Assembly: GCF_021991925.1 (NCBI RefSeq) | Contig: NZ_RXZI01000002.1 | Span: 62,001 to 126,000 of the forward strand | From: Sutcliffiella horikoshii | GTDB taxonomy: Bacteria; Bacillota; Bacilli; Bacillales; Bacillaceae_I | Reading direction: 5' to 3' | DNA: 64,000 nucleotides | Shown here: piece by piece, positions 54,961 to 62,118 of the stretch | How the letters are laid out: the number at the start of each line of letters is the position of its first letter | How positions within the stretch are numbered: the first letter of the stretch is position 1 | The notes under the pieces: generated by a model | The model's input: only the letters and a program-made list of their open reading frames with translations | Database searches by the model: none | Told to the model about the DNA's origin: nothing | Made by a program: the position numbers and the translations under genes

Positions 54961-56394
54961 GTGCAAATCAAGGAAAGCGACATAAAGGAAATGGTTGCGC
55001 AAGTCCTTGCCCAGCTTGGGGATGAAAGCAAACAGCCCTCACCTGGTCCAGAACAGGCACCCAGCGAAGTTCCACTGGGAAATGGGGTGTTCACAACCGT
55101 TGATGAAGCGGCAGATGCTGCAACAGAAGCATGGGACAAGCTGAGAGCGACCCCACTTGAAACACGAAAGAACATGATTGAAAAAATGCGGGAAGTGAGC
55201 CGGGAGCACGCAAAAGAACTGGCAGAACTTGCAGTAAAAGAGACAGGGCTTGGACGGGTGGAGGATAAAGTGGCGAAGAACCTCTTGGCCGCTGATAAAA
55301 CTCCTGGAGTGGAAGACATTGTTTCTACCACCTATTCCGGGGATGGGGGTCTGACCCTAGTCGAGTATTCACCGGTTGGCGTGTACGGTGCCATCACCCC
55401 ATCCACGAACCCTGCAGCAACCATCATCAACAACTCTATCTCTCTAGTGGCAGCAGGGAACGCGGTTGTTTTCAACCCACATCCAAGCGCCAAACTAGTA
55501 TCTATTAAAACGATGCAGCTTTTGAATGCAGCGATTGTGGCTGCAGGAGGACCTGCAAATACCCTCACTTCCGTTGCGAGTCCCAATATCGAGACATCCA
55601 ACGAAGTGATGAAGCATCCGAAAGTAAAGGCGTTGGTCGTAACTGGCGGTGGCATCGTGGTACAGGCGGCAATGAGTGCTGGGAAGAAAGTAATCGCCGC
55701 AGGCCCCGGGAACCCACCGGTGGTCGTTGATGAAACAGCTATCCTTTCCAAAGCTGCAAAAGACATCGTAACAGGCGCAAGCTTTGATAACAATGTCCTC
55801 TGTACAGCGGAAAAAGAAGTGTTTGTAGTTGAAAAAGTAGCAAACTCCTTAAAAAGTGAGATGACCAAAAACGGTGCCATCGAACTGAAAGGTTACCAGT
55901 TGGACAAGCTCCTTGAAAAAGTGCTGGTCAAAAAAGGAGAGAAGTACTATCCAAACCGTGATTTTATTGGAAAGAACGCTTCCGTCCTGCTTGAAGTGGC
56001 AGGCATCAGGGCTGACGCCAATGTAAGGCTCATCATTGCCGAAACGAAGGAAGAACACCCTTTGGTACACACAGAAATGCTCATGCCGATCCTGCCAATT
56101 GTCAGGGTGTCAGATGTGGATAAAGCGATCAGCCTTGCTGTGAAAGCAGAAAAAGGCAACCGACACACTGCCATCATGCATTCTCAGAATGTCACCAACC
56201 TGACAAAGATGGCAAAAGAAATTCAAGCAACCATCTTTGTGAAAAACGGTCCATCTGTTGCAGGTCTCGGCTACCAAAGTGAAGGGTTTACCACCCTCAC
56301 CATTGCAGGTCCGACGGGGGAAGGGTTGACTTCAGCCAAAACCTTCACGCGCCAAAGACGCTGCGTGCTGGTAGACGGCTTCAGAATTGTTTAG
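54961..56394 (+). CDS. CoA-acylating aldehyde dehydrogenase (PduP/EutE type)
   Basis: A 477-aa enzyme that oxidises an aldehyde with NAD+ and CoA to acyl-CoA; acetaldehyde is the expected substrate. Residues 1-20 (IKESDIKEMVAQVLAQL) are an encapsulation-type helix, followed by a Pro/Gln-rich linker and the dehydrogenase domain from about residue 42. The catalytic Cys lies in NNVLCTAEKEV. NPAATIINNS and the AGPGNPPVVVD stretch are PduP/EutE-like. Start is GTG two bases after the BMC-P stop, with AAAAGGAGG inside that gene. Confidence 0.93.
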   Translation: MQIKESDIKEMVAQVLAQLGDESKQPSPGPEQAPSEVPLGNGVFTTVDEAADAATEAWDKLRATPLETRKNMIEKMREVSREHAKELAELAVKETGLGRVEDKVAKNLLAADKTPGVEDIVSTTYSGDGGLTLVEYSPVGVYGAITPSTNPAATIINNSISLVAAGNAVVFNPHPSAKLVSIKTMQLLNAAIVAAGGPANTLTSVASPNIETSNEVMKHPKVKALVVTGGGIVVQAAMSAGKKVIAAGPGNPPVVVDETAILSKAAKDIVTGASFDNNVLCTAEKEVFVVEKVANSLKSEMTKNGAIELKGYQLDKLLEKVLVKKGEKYYPNRDFIGKNASVLLEVAGIRADANVRLIIAETKEEHPLVHTEMLMPILPIVRVSDVDKAISLAVKAEKGNRHTAIMHSQNVTNLTKMAKEIQATIFVKNGPSVAGLGYQSEGFTTLTIAGPTGEGLTSAKTFTRQRRCVLVDGFRIV

Positions 56395-56406
56395 GGGGGA
56401 TGAACA

Positions 56407-56796
56407 ATGGCAGAACGGAATGAACTACCTCAGGAAGGACAGCCTGTGGAACCACCTAAAAATAAGAAAAAGCAAACAAAATCCAAAACTACTAAACAAC
56501 CATTAGGAGGAATTCAAATGAGTCAAGAAGCATTAGGAATGATTGAAACAAAAGGTCTTATAGGGGCAATTGAAGCAGCAGACGCAATGGTAAAGGCAGC
56601 AAATGTAACACTTGTAGGAAAAGAATTCGTAGGTGGCGGACTTGTGACAGTTATGGTACGCGGTGACGTAGGAGCTGTAAAAGCGGCAACAGAAGCAGGA
56701 GCGGATGCAGCAGGACGAGTGGGGAACCTTGTATCGGTACATGTCATTCCACGTCCAAACTCCGAAGTAAACGGAATATTACCGGCAGCGAAATAG
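56407..56796 (+). CDS. BMC-H shell protein 1, with alternative extended N-terminus
   Basis: A hexamer-forming shell protein. The BMC domain ([20 protein letters not shown] to VHVIPRP) spans residues 42-123. Two in-frame starts both have good ribosome sites: ATG 56407 (after GGGGGGATG) gives 129 aa with a charged Lys/Pro-rich extension of 37 residues, and ATG 56518 (after AGGAGG) gives the canonical 92 aa. Both forms may be made. The core is close to the second BMC-H at 58413. Confidence 0.93.
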   Translation: MAERNELPQEGQPVEPPKNKKKQTKSKTTKQPLGGIQMSQEALGMIETKGLIGAIEAADAMVKAANVTLVGKEFVGGGLVTVMVRGDVGAVKAATEAGADAAGRVGNLVSVHVIPRPNSEVNGILPAAK

Positions 56797-56813
56797 GAGA
56801 TAGGTAGAGCAGG

Positions 56814-57653
56814 ATGGATCAATCCATAAAAGCCTATATCAAACAACTTGTCCAAGAGGCAGTAGAGCAATCCGCGAGTTCATTGAACAACTTGCCACCT
56901 AGCACTGACAGGAAGCAATACATCATCGCCAATTGGAAAATGAACAAAAACATCCAGGATACGCTGGAGTTTTTACAACAGCTTAAAGAAGGAAACGGAG
57001 TGGAAGTGGTGGTTTGCCCACCTGCTCCACTTCTGTACCCTGCAAAGCTTTACGTACAAGGACAAAATAAAAAGATTCATATAGGTGCCCAAAATGTTCA
57101 TCAGGAAGACAAAGGCGCCTACACAGGGGAAACGGCAGCAAGCCTGTTAAAAGACATCGGCTGCTCCCATTGCATCATCGGACATTCCGAAAGAAGGCAA
57201 TATGCTCATGAAGATGACGCAATCGTGAACCTAAAAGCAAAACAGGCTTTAAAAAGGGGTCTGACCCCTATCATCTGCATTGGGGAAACATTGGAACAAA
57301 AGCAACAGAACCAGACAGAAAAGGTGTTGACCAAACAGATACTCGGCGCCATGGACGGAATCGATGTTCCCCAGGTAGTATTTGCGTATGAGCCAGTATG
57401 GGCAATCGGAACTGGGGAATCCGCTACAGCGGAAGAAGCACAGCGCATCCATGCATATATCCGGTCCGTTCTTGATTATCTGGATGAACACAACGCCGAG
57501 AAGGTCAGCATTTTATATGGTGGATCTGTAAATGAAAATAATGCGCAAGAGTTCGCTTCTATGACCGACATTGATGGAGTCCTTGTCGGTGGTGCGAGCT
57601 TGAAGGTAGATTCTTTCCAGAAAATAATCGCTGTATTTGCCAAAGGAGCGTAG
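56814..57653 (+). CDS. tpiA: Triose-phosphate isomerase with encapsulation-type N-terminal helix
   Basis: A 279-aa TIM-barrel enzyme that interconverts glyceraldehyde 3-phosphate and DHAP. Catalytic residues are visible: Lys in NWKMNK, His in IIGHSERR and Glu in YEPVWAIGTG, plus the phosphate loop LYGGSVNE. Ordinary TpiA is about 250 aa and starts just before the NWK motif; here about 35 residues precede it, with an amphipathic helix (SIKAYIKQLVQEAVEQS) and a linker. This matches the other cargo N-termini, so targeting to the shell is inferred. A housekeeping tpiA should exist elsewhere. Confidence 0.93.
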   Translation: MDQSIKAYIKQLVQEAVEQSASSLNNLPPSTDRKQYIIANWKMNKNIQDTLEFLQQLKEGNGVEVVVCPPAPLLYPAKLYVQGQNKKIHIGAQNVHQEDKGAYTGETAASLLKDIGCSHCIIGHSERRQYAHEDDAIVNLKAKQALKRGLTPIICIGETLEQKQQNQTEKVLTKQILGAMDGIDVPQVVFAYEPVWAIGTGESATAEEAQRIHAYIRSVLDYLDEHNAEKVSILYGGSVNENNAQEFASMTDIDGVLVGGASLKVDSFQKIIAVFAKGA

Positions 57654-57656
57654 AAA

Positions 57657-58112
57657 ATGAAAAAAGTTGCAATCGGTAGCGACCATGGTGGATACGAGCT
57701 AAAAGAAGCAATAAAAGGCTATTTGACGGAGCTTGGCTACGAATACCTCGATTTCGGCTGTAAAGCTAAAGAATCAGTGGACTACCCGGATATAGCGTTC
57801 TTCGTTGGGGAATGCGTCGCGACCAACCCTGATTACGTTGGCATCATGATTGATGGAGTTGGCGTGGGTAGCGGAATGGTATTGAATAAGATTCCAGGCG
57901 TACGTGGAGCTGTCTGTTGGGACCTATCGTCCGTCATCAATAGCCGTGAACACAATAACGCCAACGTCTTATCCATCGGTGGCCAGTTCATCGGAGAAGG
58001 CCTTGCCAAGCAATTGGTGAAAAAATGGCTGGAAACCGAATTTGCAGGTGGCCGCCACGATCGTCGTGTCACAAAAGTTATGGAAGTCGAAAGTCGTTTT
58101 ATTAAACGCTGA
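57657..58112 (+). CDS. rpiB: RpiB/LacAB-family sugar-phosphate isomerase, altered active site
   Basis: A 151-aa protein of the RpiB/LacAB family, opening with IGSDHGGYELKE and keeping REHNNANVLSIGG and GGRHDRRV. The loop that usually reads CGTG with the catalytic Cys reads IDGVGVGSGMVLNK, so Asp replaces Cys, as in LacA-like members. The activity and substrate (ribose 5-phosphate or another) are therefore uncertain. It has no N-terminal targeting helix. It starts three bases after tpiA. Confidence 0.85.
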   Translation: MKKVAIGSDHGGYELKEAIKGYLTELGYEYLDFGCKAKESVDYPDIAFFVGECVATNPDYVGIMIDGVGVGSGMVLNKIPGVRGAVCWDLSSVINSREHNNANVLSIGGQFIGEGLAKQLVKKWLETEFAGGRHDRRVTKVMEVESRFIKR

Positions 58113-58127
58113 AAGCAGGTTTAGAGC

Positions 58128-58412
58128 ATGTTTGTAGCAAAAGTGATTGGAAATATGATCTGTACCCATAAAGACGAAAACCTGAGAGGGTTGAAGCTTT
58201 TAATCGTCCAACCAGTAGATGATCAGTTGCAGGATAAAGGCAAACCACTTGTTGCTATTGACACAATCGGTCAATCGGGAGAAGGGGACCTTGTTTATCT
58301 TGCTAAAAGCAGGGAATCCTCTCTGCCATTGAACAAAGACCTCGTCCCATCGGATGCCGGGATACTAGGAATCATTGACTATTACAACGTAAAACGAATG
58401 GAGGAAATATAA
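58128..58412 (+). CDS. BMC-P shell vertex protein 2 (EutN/CcmL)
   Basis: A 94-aa vertex protein with FVAKVIGNMICTHKDENLRG, LLIVQPVD, AIDTIGQSGEGDLVYLAKS and AGILGIIDYYN. It differs from the other two BMC-P proteins mainly in the loops. A weak RBS (AGGTTTAGAGC) precedes it. It directly abuts the second BMC-H gene. Confidence 0.92.
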   Translation: MFVAKVIGNMICTHKDENLRGLKLLIVQPVDDQLQDKGKPLVAIDTIGQSGEGDLVYLAKSRESSLPLNKDLVPSDAGILGIIDYYNVKRMEEI

Positions 58413-58688
58413 ATGAGCAACGCACTAGGAATGATTGAAACAAAAGGTTTAGTAGGTGCAATCGAAGCAGCAGATGCCATGATGAAGGCTGCAAATGTTT
58501 CTTTAGTTGGAAAAGTTCAAGTTGGCGGCGGATTAATCACTGTATTGGTACGCGGTGATGTAGGAGCTGTAAAGGCAGCTACGGAAGCGGGAGCGGATGC
58601 AGCGCAACGTGTAGGCGAATTTCTATCTGTACATGTGATTCCAAGACCACACTCCGATATCGAAAAAATTCTTCCTACCACTCTATGA
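58413..58688 (+). CDS. BMC-H shell protein 2
   Basis: A 91-aa hexamer-forming shell protein with the core [20 protein letters not shown] and the pore region [15 protein letters not shown]. It is a close paralog of BMC-H 1 and lacks the Lys-rich extension. GGAGG lies nine bases upstream. It overlaps the third BMC-P by four bases. Confidence 0.94.
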   Translation: MSNALGMIETKGLVGAIEAADAMMKAANVSLVGKVQVGGGLITVLVRGDVGAVKAATEAGADAAQRVGEFLSVHVIPRPHSDIEKILPTTL

Positions 58689-58948
58689 AACTAGCAAAAG
58701 TCGTTGGAAATGTCGTTTCGACGATTAAAACACCAAGCCATCAAAACAAAAAGCTCATGGTCGTCATCCCGGTGGACGCGAGCGGCAAGGAATGTGGAGA
58801 TGCCATGATTGCTTTCGACCGCTTTCACGCTGGTCCCGGCGACTATGTACTGATACTCGAAGAAGGTGGAGCGGCAAGAGACATATTAGAAGATCCCAAA
58901 GGCTCTTTTGATGCCGTCATTGCCGGAATTGTCGACCGATTACATTAA
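58685..58948 (+). CDS. BMC-P shell vertex protein 3 (EutN/CcmL)
   Basis: An 87-aa vertex protein with [50 protein letters not shown] and [11 protein letters not shown]. It starts in an ATGA overlap with BMC-H 2, so the two may be made in linked amounts. Confidence 0.92.
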   Translation: MKLAKVVGNVVSTIKTPSHQNKKLMVVIPVDASGKECGDAMIAFDRFHAGPGDYVLILEEGGAARDILEDPKGSFDAVIAGIVDRLH

Positions 58949-58963
58949 TGCGAGGTGAACACA

Positions 58964-59782
58964 ATGCAAATGGAAGCATTGGTGGAACAAATTACGAATC
59001 AAATCATGGAACAACTGACAAATAAACAACAGCTGGCAGAAGGAAAACCTGTAGCTTCAACTTCAACTGCTTCAACCGGCAACAGCTATGCGAATGTATC
59101 ATCCAACCTGATCACAGGACCTTCAATCGCAAGGATGATCGACCATACTTTACTAAAGCCCGAAAGCACGAAAGAGCAAGTCGTCAAACTATGTGAAGAA
59201 GCGAAAGAATACAACTTTGCCACAGTATGTGTGAATCCTTACTGGGTACCCACAGCTGCCAAAGAACTAAAAGGTTCCAATGTAGGAATTACGACCGTAG
59301 TCGGCTTCCCTCTTGGTGCAACCAACAGTTTTGTAAAAGTTTCCGAGACACGTGACGCGATTGCAAGTGGTGCAACGGAGATAGATATGGTCATAAACAT
59401 CGGTGCCCTTAAATCCGGGGACTTTGAAACGGTCAAAAAGGACATCGAAGCGGTCGTGCTTGCGGCAAAAGGACATGCCCCAGTCAAGGTCATCATCGAA
59501 ACAGGTCTTTTGGAAACAGAAGAAAAGAAGAAAGCTTGTATTCTGGCAAAAATGGCCGGAGCAGATTTCGTGAAGACTTCCACAGGCTTCGGACCAGGCT
59601 GTGCCACAGCTGAAGACATCAAACTCATGCGTGAAGCAGTCGGCCCTGACATGGGCGTCAAAGCGTCAGCATGTGTACGTGACCTGGATACGGCAAGAAA
59701 ACTGGTTCAAGCAGGCGCAACAAGAATCGGCGCAAGCTCCGGGATCGCCATCGTAACCGGCGGTAAAGGCACTGGATACTAA
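58964..59782 (+). CDS. deoC: Deoxyribose-phosphate aldolase with encapsulation-type N-terminus
   Basis: A class I aldolase of 272 aa that splits 2-deoxyribose 5-phosphate into acetaldehyde and glyceraldehyde 3-phosphate. The Schiff-base Lys is in [18 protein letters not shown] supplies the second conserved Lys. Ordinary DeoC is about 220 aa; here about 50 residues precede [13 protein letters not shown], starting with an amphipathic helix ([16 protein letters not shown]) and a Ser/Thr linker. GAGGTGA sets the ATG at 58964. It ends the operon and supplies the signature reaction. Confidence 0.95.
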   Translation: MQMEALVEQITNQIMEQLTNKQQLAEGKPVASTSTASTGNSYANVSSNLITGPSIARMIDHTLLKPESTKEQVVKLCEEAKEYNFATVCVNPYWVPTAAKELKGSNVGITTVVGFPLGATNSFVKVSETRDAIASGATEIDMVINIGALKSGDFETVKKDIEAVVLAAKGHAPVKVIIETGLLETEEKKKACILAKMAGADFVKTSTGFGPGCATAEDIKLMREAVGPDMGVKASACVRDLDTARKLVQAGATRIGASSGIAIVTGGKGTGY

Positions 59783-59794
59783 GCTTAAATGGAT

Positions 59795-59839
59795 AACAGG
59801 ATGCCAACAGGATGACCTCCATGGCATCCTGTTGTTTTT
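59795..59839 (+). terminator. Terminator of the microcompartment operon
   Basis: AACAGGATGCCA and TGGCATCCTGTT form a perfect 12-bp stem followed by GTTTTT. Confidence 0.88.
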
Positions 59840-59889
59840 AGTAATTAGCCTCTGATAAAGTATACGGTTGACTTTTCAGGCAACCTAGC

Positions 59890-59968
59890 TGTTAATTGGA
59901 GCGATAGGAGCGAAGACTCCTAAGCGCCCTTAGGAAAACGAAGCCTAGTGCGGAAAACAGCAGCGGTA
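59890..59968 (+). repeat. Bacillus-type GC-rich intergenic repeat, copy D (short)
   Basis: TTAATTGGAGCGATAGGAGCG, GAAGACTCC, AACGAAGCCTAGTGCGGAAAACAGCAGC match the ends of copies B and C, with the middle part missing. Confidence 0.5.
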
Positions 59969-59988
59969 TATAACAGATGTTTTTGATG

Positions 59989-60035
59989 TTGAAAAATTCT
60001 AAATATTTTTATATAATATATTGTAAGCGTTTGCA
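59989..60035 (+). promoter_or_regulatory. Promoter with overlapping cre site for the XRE gene
   Basis: TTGAAA (59989-59994) and TATAAT (60012-60017) are 17 bases apart. TTGTAAGCGTTTGCA (60021-60035) fits the cre consensus WTGNAANCGNWNNCW at every position and covers the expected transcription start, so CcpA repression is likely. Confidence 0.8.
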
Positions 60036-60060
60036 TAAAAATTACTGGAGGGGGATTAAG

Positions 60061-60261
60061 GTGAACCATATTGGAAATCAACTTAAGAATGCAAGAACAA
60101 GACAAGAGATAGAGATCGACCATCTTGCCGCACTATCAGGCTTGCCTGCAGACACCATCGCAGCAATCGAGGCAGGTACAATGGACGTGCAAGTTTCCAC
60201 CCTACATAAGCTCTCAGAAGTATTAAGATGCTCATTCTCTGTTGGAGACATGTCTATATAA
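60061..60261 (+). CDS. Small XRE-family helix-turn-helix protein
   Basis: A 66-aa single-domain DNA-binding protein of the Cro/XRE type (IGNQLKNARTRQEIEIDHLA, then GLPADTIAAIEAG). Start is GTG at 60061, after CTGGAGGGGG; the frame is open upstream but without an RBS. It has its own promoter and terminator. Its target is unknown; the promoter with a perfect cre site links it to carbon status. Confidence 0.82.
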   Translation: MNHIGNQLKNARTRQEIEIDHLAALSGLPADTIAAIEAGTMDVQVSTLHKLSEVLRCSFSVGDMSI

Positions 60262-60269
60262 TAGTTTTT

Positions 60270-60303
60270 AAAGGAACCGGGGGGAAACTCCGGTTCTTTT
60301 TTA
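60270..60303 (+). terminator. Terminator of the XRE gene
   Basis: GAACCGG and CCGGTTC pair around a purine-rich loop and are followed by TTTTTT. Confidence 0.85.
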
Positions 60304-60463
60304 TGTGGCAACTATCTCCCTCCTTTACACCAAGGACAATACATGCGGTAGCTTTGTGGTTGCATAAGTCCGCAATGGCGACTCACTTTTTCTATGATTA
60401 TCCTTCTGGTTAATAGGGTACTATTTTATATGAAAAATAGAGTATAGAAGGAGGGATGTCCGA

Positions 60464-61882
60464 TTGAACATGTCTCCTGAATTAATAGGTTTCAGCTTCA
60501 TAATTTTAGGAGCCCTTTTGATTGCCGGAAAGTGGCTACGTGTATCGCTCCCATTTTTGCAAAAGTTTTTTGTCCCAAGTTCCATTTTAGCAGGTCTTAT
60601 TGGACTCCTTTTAGGCCCTGAAATACTTGGCAAGCTGGGAATGGAACTGTTTGATACTGGAGGGCTTTTTCCGGAGAATATGCAAAAGGTATGGGGAGAG
60701 CTTCCCGGATTGTTGATCAGTGTCGTTTTTGCATCTTTTTTTCTTGGTAAATCACTTCCTCACATTAAGAAAATCTGGAAAATATCAGGACCCCAAATTA
60801 CTTTTGCCCACTTTATTTCATGGGGACAATACGTGGTTGGGATCACGTTGGCTATATTGGTCCTCGCCCCCCTATTTGATTTAAATCCTGCTGCTGGTGC
60901 GCTGCTTGAGATAAGTTTTGTAGGTGGTCACGGGACTGCTGCTGGTCTATCAGGGACCTTTTCGAGTGTAGGCTTTGAGGAAGGAAAGGATCTGGCGGTT
61001 GGCTTAGCTACAGTCGGTGTACTGACTGGGGTACTGTTAGGGATGGCACTTATTAATTGGGGTGCGCGCAAGGGGAAGACCGAAATACTTTCAAGCCCCA
61101 ACGATATTTCGGATGAACAGTTGGTCGGGATTATTGCAAAAGAGGATCAAGAGGAAGCACCGGTAGGCAATAAAACGACACGTTCTGAATTTATTGAGAC
61201 GTTCACCGTACATTTTGCTTACATTGGTGTTGCTATTGGGATAGGGTTTCTCATATTGGAGGGATTAATTCTTCTCGAGGAAGCACTGTGGGTGGATCAA
61301 ATCGAATTGTTCACCCATTTGCCATTATTCCCCCTCGCAATGGTGGGGGCCATCCTTGTTCAACTCTTAATGACCAAATTTGTGAAGCGTAGCATACTGG
61401 ATGTTGGCATCATTAACAGAATTCAAGGATTTGCCCTTGACCTCTTAATCACCTCTGCTATCGCAACCCTTTCCCTCACAGTGATTGGGGAATATTGGTT
61501 GCCGTTCTTACTAATGTCCTTGACGGCAATCGGCTGGAATGTTCTGGCTTTTATTTTTATCGCTCCTCGAATCATGCCAAATTACTGGTTTGAAAGAGGA
61601 ATTGGAGATCTCGGACAAGCAATGGGAATGAGTGCTGCTGGAGTATTACTGATTGATTTAGTGGATCCAGAGGAAGAGAGTCCTGCCAAGGAAGGATTCA
61701 GCTATAAACAGCTGTTACTTGACCTTATCGTCGGGGGCGGCATAGCGACAGCTGCATCCATTCCCTTCATTGTCGCGTTTGGACCAATCCCAGCTCTCAT
61801 TCTAGCAACTGTAGTCATGATCGGGTGGTTGTTGCTAGGTATCTTCCACTTTGGAAAAAAGCAGGGAAGTCAGGAAAGTTGA
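60464..61882 (+). CDS. GltS-like sodium/glutamate symporter family protein
   Basis: A 472-aa membrane protein with about twelve helices and an internal two-fold pattern as in GltS: VPSSILAGLIGLLLGP and FVGGHGTAAGLSGTF in the first half, MGMSAAGVLLIDL in the second. A charged cytoplasmic loop (about 210-245) divides the halves. Glutamate uptake with Na+ is the family role; the substrate here is not proven. Start is TTG eight bases after GGAGGG. It is monocistronic. Confidence 0.82.
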   Translation: MNMSPELIGFSFIILGALLIAGKWLRVSLPFLQKFFVPSSILAGLIGLLLGPEILGKLGMELFDTGGLFPENMQKVWGELPGLLISVVFASFFLGKSLPHIKKIWKISGPQITFAHFISWGQYVVGITLAILVLAPLFDLNPAAGALLEISFVGGHGTAAGLSGTFSSVGFEEGKDLAVGLATVGVLTGVLLGMALINWGARKGKTEILSSPNDISDEQLVGIIAKEDQEEAPVGNKTTRSEFIETFTVHFAYIGVAIGIGFLILEGLILLEEALWVDQIELFTHLPLFPLAMVGAILVQLLMTKFVKRSILDVGIINRIQGFALDLLITSAIATLSLTVIGEYWLPFLLMSLTAIGWNVLAFIFIAPRIMPNYWFERGIGDLGQAMGMSAAGVLLIDLVDPEEESPAKEGFSYKQLLLDLIVGGGIATAASIPFIVAFGPIPALILATVVMIGWLLLGIFHFGKKQGSQES

Positions 61883-61962
61883 GAATTCGCAACGAAGCGC
61901 CTGAAACGAAGATCAACAGTTAAATGCAAATCTAATAATTTTTAGGGTTTGTCAACAGTATC

Positions 61963-61999
61963 AGAGGAACCGGAAAAACTCCGGTTCCTCTTCTATTTT
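61963..61999 (+). terminator. Terminator of the GltS-like gene
   Basis: AGAGGAACCGG and CCGGTTCCTCT form a perfect 11-bp stem; TCTATTTT follows. Confidence 0.85.
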
Positions 62000-62066
62000 A
62001 GGGCATATTTCTTCCCCAAAACAATTACGTGAAACAAAACTACAAAATAATGATTGATTTATGAAA

Positions 62067-62086
62067 CTTTATTTTATAAAATAAAG
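62067..62086. promoter_or_regulatory. Perfect 20-bp palindrome upstream of murR
   Basis: CTTTATTTTA and its exact reverse complement lie head to head 33 bases before the murR ATG. RpiR/MurR-type proteins bind such AT-rich palindromes, so this is the likely autoregulatory operator. Confidence 0.65.
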
Positions 62087-62118
62087 AGTAAGAAATATCT
62101 GAAAAAGAGGAAGACCTT

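Noticed and set aside
55332-55880. Open frame of 182 codons antisense to the aldehyde dehydrogenase
   Set aside because: It mirrors codon usage of the real gene, is rich in Ala, Thr and Pro and has no start context.
59977-60060. Longer N-terminus for the XRE protein
   Set aside because: The extension would run through the promoter and cre site; GTG 60061 has a strong ribosome site.
60464-61882. GltS-like symporter as part of the microcompartment system
   Set aside because: It has its own start and terminators and is separated by the XRE gene; no functional link is visible.
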